Source: Rubrivivax sp.
GTDB lineage: Bacteria; Pseudomonadota; Gammaproteobacteria; Burkholderiales; Burkholderiaceae_C
Direction of reading: 5' to 3'
NCBI GenBank assembly: GCA_019635315.1
Contig: JAHBZT010000002.1
Location: 186,001 to 250,000 of the forward strand
DNA: 64,000 bases
Both the position numbers and the translations under genes were made by a program. Below are positions 60,466 to 64,000 of this stretch, piece by piece. Position 1 is the stretch's first letter. Each line of letters opens with the position of its first letter. A model generated the notes under the pieces. It saw nothing but the letters and a program-made list of their open reading frames with translations. It was not told where the DNA came from and did not search any database.

Positions 60466-60880
60466 ATGAGCCCGCCCGTCACGATCCAGCGCGAACGCCC
60501 GGACCACCCGCAGGTTCGACGTCGATGCGCTGCTGGCCGAGGACGTGCGCTTCTTCGCCGCGCGCAGCGGCGAGACGCTGCTGGGCACGGCCGCGGTGCG
60601 CCTGATGCCCGGCGAGCCGGCGACCGGCGGCGCGGCCTACGGCGAGGTCAAGCGCATGTACGTGGACCCGGTCGCGCGTGGCCGCCGCCTCGGCGTCGCG
60701 CTGCTGCAGCGGCTGGAGCAGCAGCTGCGCGAGGAGGGCGTCGCGCTCGCGCTGCTGGAGACGGGTGCCGACCAGCACGCGGCCGTGCGCCTGTACGAGC
60801 GCGCCGGCTACGCCCGGCGCGGCCCCTTCGGCGGCTACCCGGACAACGGGCTGTCGCTGTTCTTCGGCAAGGCGCTGTAG
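60466..60880 (+). pseudogene. GNAT acetyltransferase with internal deletion and frameshift
   Basis: ATG at 60466 opens MSPPVTIQRERPDHPQ, the usual beginning of a GNAT protein. At about 60512 the family sequence continues in another frame (FDVDALLAEDVRFFAARSG), and the rest is a good GNAT domain: GEVKRMYVDPVARGRRLGVALLQRLEQQL with the acetyl-CoA loop, and LLETGADQHAAVRLYERAGYARRGPFGGYPDNGLS. Relatives have roughly 20-25 residues between those parts, so a short deletion that is not a multiple of three is likely. Translation from an internal GTG (60545) would give a shortened protein of about 111 residues. A sequencing error is possible. Confidence 0.7.
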
Positions 60881-60884
60881 GCCC

Positions 60885-61424
60885 GTGAAGCTCGCCGACG
60901 ACGACTTCACCCTGTTCGGGCTGCCCGAGCGCTTCGCGCTCGACCGCCCGGCGCTCGACGCGCGCTGGCGCGAGCTGCAGGCGGTGGCGCATCCCGACCG
61001 CTTCGCGCACGAGGGCGCTGCGGCGCAGCGCATCGCGATGCAGTGGGCCGTGCGTCTCAACGAGGCCTACGCGCGGCTGAAGGATCCGCTCAGGCGCGCC
61101 GCCTACCTGTGCGAGCGCCGCGGCGCGGCCATCGACGCCGAGCGCAATACCGCGATGCCGGCCGAGTTCCTGGCCCAGCAGATGCACTGGCGCGAGGCGC
61201 TGGACGAGGCCGTCGACACCAGCGATCCCGAAGCTGCGGTGCAGCGCCTGGACGACGAGGTCGCCGCGGCCGAGCGCGCATTGCTCGCCCGCGTCGCGCG
61301 CCAGCTCGACGACGAAGGCGACGCCGCGACCGCCGCCGCCGGTGTGCGTGCGCTGATGTTCCTGAACCGCTTCCGCCAGGAGGTCGAGCGCCGGCTGGAA
61401 TTGCTCGAATCCGGCCGCACCTGA
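60885..61424 (+). CDS. hscB: J-domain co-chaperone HscB
   Basis: A 179-residue co-chaperone that brings IscU to HscA. The N-terminal J domain ([15 protein letters not shown]...[12 protein letters not shown]) has the essential HPD near 34-36, followed by the helical IscU-binding half ending in [19 protein letters not shown]. The start is the GTG at 60885, 4 bases after the end of the damaged acetyltransferase frame. hscA begins 8 bases after its stop. Confidence 0.95.
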   Translation: MKLADDDFTLFGLPERFALDRPALDARWRELQAVAHPDRFAHEGAAAQRIAMQWAVRLNEAYARLKDPLRRAAYLCERRGAAIDAERNTAMPAEFLAQQMHWREALDEAVDTSDPEAAVQRLDDEVAAAERALLARVARQLDDEGDAATAAAGVRALMFLNRFRQEVERRLELLESGRT

Positions 61425-61432
61425 ACGACAAG

Positions 61433-63289
<1,857 letters not shown>

Positions 63290-63300
63290 GCGAGAACCGC

Positions 63301-63639
63301 ATGCCCAAGATCAAGATCCTTCCCCACGCCGAATACTGCCCGCAGGGCGACACCATCGAGGCGCCGCGCGGCACTTCGATCTGCGAGGCGCTGCTCGACA
63401 ACGGCATCCCGATCGAGCATGCCTGCGAGATGGCCTGCGCCTGCACGACCTGCCATGTCGTGGTCAAGGAAGGCTTCAACTCGCTGGGCGAGATGGACGA
63501 GTCCGAGGAGGACCTGTTGGACCGCGCCTGGGGACTGACGCCGACCTCGCGCCTGAGCTGCCAGGCCATCCTGTCGGACCAGGACGTGACGATCGAGATC
63601 CCGAAGTATTCGATCAACCACGCGCGCGAGAAGCACTGA
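63301..63639 (+). CDS. fdx: ISC-type [2Fe-2S] ferredoxin
   Basis: A 112-residue adrenodoxin-type ferredoxin that supplies electrons for cluster assembly. Cluster cysteines follow C-x5-C-x2-C in HACEMACACTTCHVVV, with the fourth in RLSCQAILSD. The ATG at 63301 gives the normal family length and MPKIKILPH start; a GTG at 63286 would overlap the hscA stop as GTGA and add five residues. It is the last gene of the operon here; iscX is not seen. A hairpin at 63646-63679 follows. Confidence 0.96.
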   Translation: MPKIKILPHAEYCPQGDTIEAPRGTSICEALLDNGIPIEHACEMACACTTCHVVVKEGFNSLGEMDESEEDLLDRAWGLTPTSRLSCQAILSDQDVTIEIPKYSINHAREKH

Positions 63640-63645
63640 TTCCGT

Positions 63646-63679
63646 GCCCGGCCTGGTGCGCGCTGCACCAGCCGCGGGC
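63646..63679 (+). terminator. hairpin after fdx
   Basis: CTGGTGC/GCACCAG (63653-63659 with 63665-63671) extended by GCCC/GGGC forms a stable stem-loop 6 bases after the fdx stop. No T-run follows on the plus strand, so it may be a processing or 3'-protecting structure of the isc mRNA or a weak terminator. Confidence 0.45.
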
Positions 63680-63689
63680 AGGTCGCGGG

Positions 63690-63800
63690 AAAAAAGGACC
63701 TCCCTGCCTTGCGACAGGGAGGTTGGACCAGGGCGCTGGGCCCCTGCTGAGGAGATAGACAGACACCGGACGAAGGTGTCACGCCATCCTCAGCAAGCGC
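63690..63800 (-). ncRNA. candidate small RNA with Rho-independent terminator, antisense to the isc-tsaD gap
   Basis: On the minus strand a perfect terminator is present: CCTCCCTG, 8-base loop, CAGGGAGG (63722-63699), then TCC and six T (63695-63690). Upstream of it lies a second structure: GCTGAGGA pairs with TCCTCAGC (63794-63787 with 63753-63746), enclosing GACACC/GGTGTC (63780-63775 with 63767-63762). No minus-strand coding gene precedes it; tsaD starts the other way at 63838. This suggests an independent transcript of about 105 bases. I do not recognise the family, and its promoter is unclear. Confidence 0.55.
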
Positions 63801-63837
63801 CGTGCCCGCTTCGAATCGCCGCCTACACTTGCCGCCC

Positions 63838-64000
63838 GTGAACGTGCTCGGCTTCGAATCCTCCTGCGACGAGACCGGTGTCGCGCTCGTGGCCACGCGC
63901 GCCGGCGGCCCGCCGCGGCTGCTGGCCGAGGCCCTGCACACGCAGGCCGCGATGCACGAGGCCTACGGCGGCGTGGTGCCCGAACTGGCCTCGCGCGACC
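63838..64000 (+). CDS. tsaD: tRNA threonylcarbamoyladenosine synthase subunit TsaD, N-terminal part
   Basis: The window ends after 54 codons. The product begins [18 protein letters not shown] and continues through [22 protein letters not shown], the TsaD/Gcp start; the HxxxH metal motif lies partly in this stretch. TsaD with TsaB, TsaE and TsaC makes the t6A modification of tRNAs reading ANN codons. The GTG at 63838 has no Shine-Dalgarno, and a TACACT box ends 8 bases before it, consistent with a leaderless mRNA. Confidence 0.95.
   Translation, partial: MNVLGFESSCDETGVALVATRAGGPPRLLAEALHTQAAMHEAYGGVVPELASRD

Noticed and set aside
63646-63679. The hairpin after fdx as part of the candidate minus-strand RNA
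   Set aside because: It lies beyond the minus-strand T-run, so a transcript ending there would not include it.

Overview
The window is a stretch of core chromosome from a GC-rich betaproteobacterium. Burkholderiales of the Rubrivivax/Leptothrix/Ideonella type fits best. This is inferred from the very high GC with strong third-position G/C bias, the gene order aminotransferase-uvrB-phosphatase-iscRSUA-hscBA-fdx, an intracellular PHB depolymerase with a cysteine nucleophile, rpsU followed by yqeY, and the hybrid kinase/LuxR regulator families. I see no phage, integrase, insertion sequence, CRISPR array, tRNA or rRNA. Genes are dense and many overlap by 1-11 bases.

Layout. 1-3.3 kb: 5' part of a chemoreceptor gene (minus strand, cut by the window edge), then aroC and an overlapping MFS permease. 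3.5-11.1 kb: a large PAS-GGDEF-EAL protein and an RND efflux pair (adaptor and permease, no outer-membrane partner). 11.1-15.1 kb: a 105-base inverted-repeat element, an orphan two-TM sensor-like protein, a hybrid histidine kinase and an overlapping PhnD-like binding protein. 15.1-21.95 kb (minus): a tandem glycine riboswitch followed by gcvT-gcvH-gcvP-thpR-sdaA, a glycine/serine degradation unit. 22-28.4 kb: nitroreductase, DUF2062 protein, aconitase, an AbrB/PIN toxin-antitoxin pair and an acyl-CoA dehydrogenase. 28.4-35.6 kb: a membrane Ser/Thr kinase with a Cache sensor coupled to an alpha/beta hydrolase, the KefF/KefC potassium efflux pair, an orphan ParA and a MaoC hydratase. 35.7-43.2 kb: LuxR regulator plus hybrid kinase, cysE, mog, darP, pmbA and a TRAP binding protein. 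43.3-49.7 kb: TRAP permeases (convergent with the binding protein), a DUF442 protein, yqeY, rpsU, a degenerate GGDEF protein, a TSUP permease and an EVE protein. 49.7-54.8 kb (minus): aminotransferase, phaZ behind a PhaR-type operator, rsxB, nth, zapB-like, zapA and the 6S RNA gene. 54.9-64 kb: uvrB, low-molecular-weight phosphatase, the ISC iron-sulfur operon (iscR-iscS-iscU-iscA-[broken acetyltransferase]-hscB-hscA-fdx), a candidate antisense small RNA and the start of tsaD.

The genes are mostly housekeeping. The parts that stand out are regulatory or structural: the riboswitch, 6S RNA, the candidate sRNA, the inverted-repeat element, the kinase with repeated threonine motifs, the gene remnant inside the isc operon, and a recurrent -10-like box 6-8 bases before start codons that lack a Shine-Dalgarno, which suggests leaderless transcripts. 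I did not find a clearly new multi-gene defence or biosynthetic system. The kinase/Cache protein and the three-gene sensor cluster at 11-15 kb are the closest candidates for undescribed signalling.
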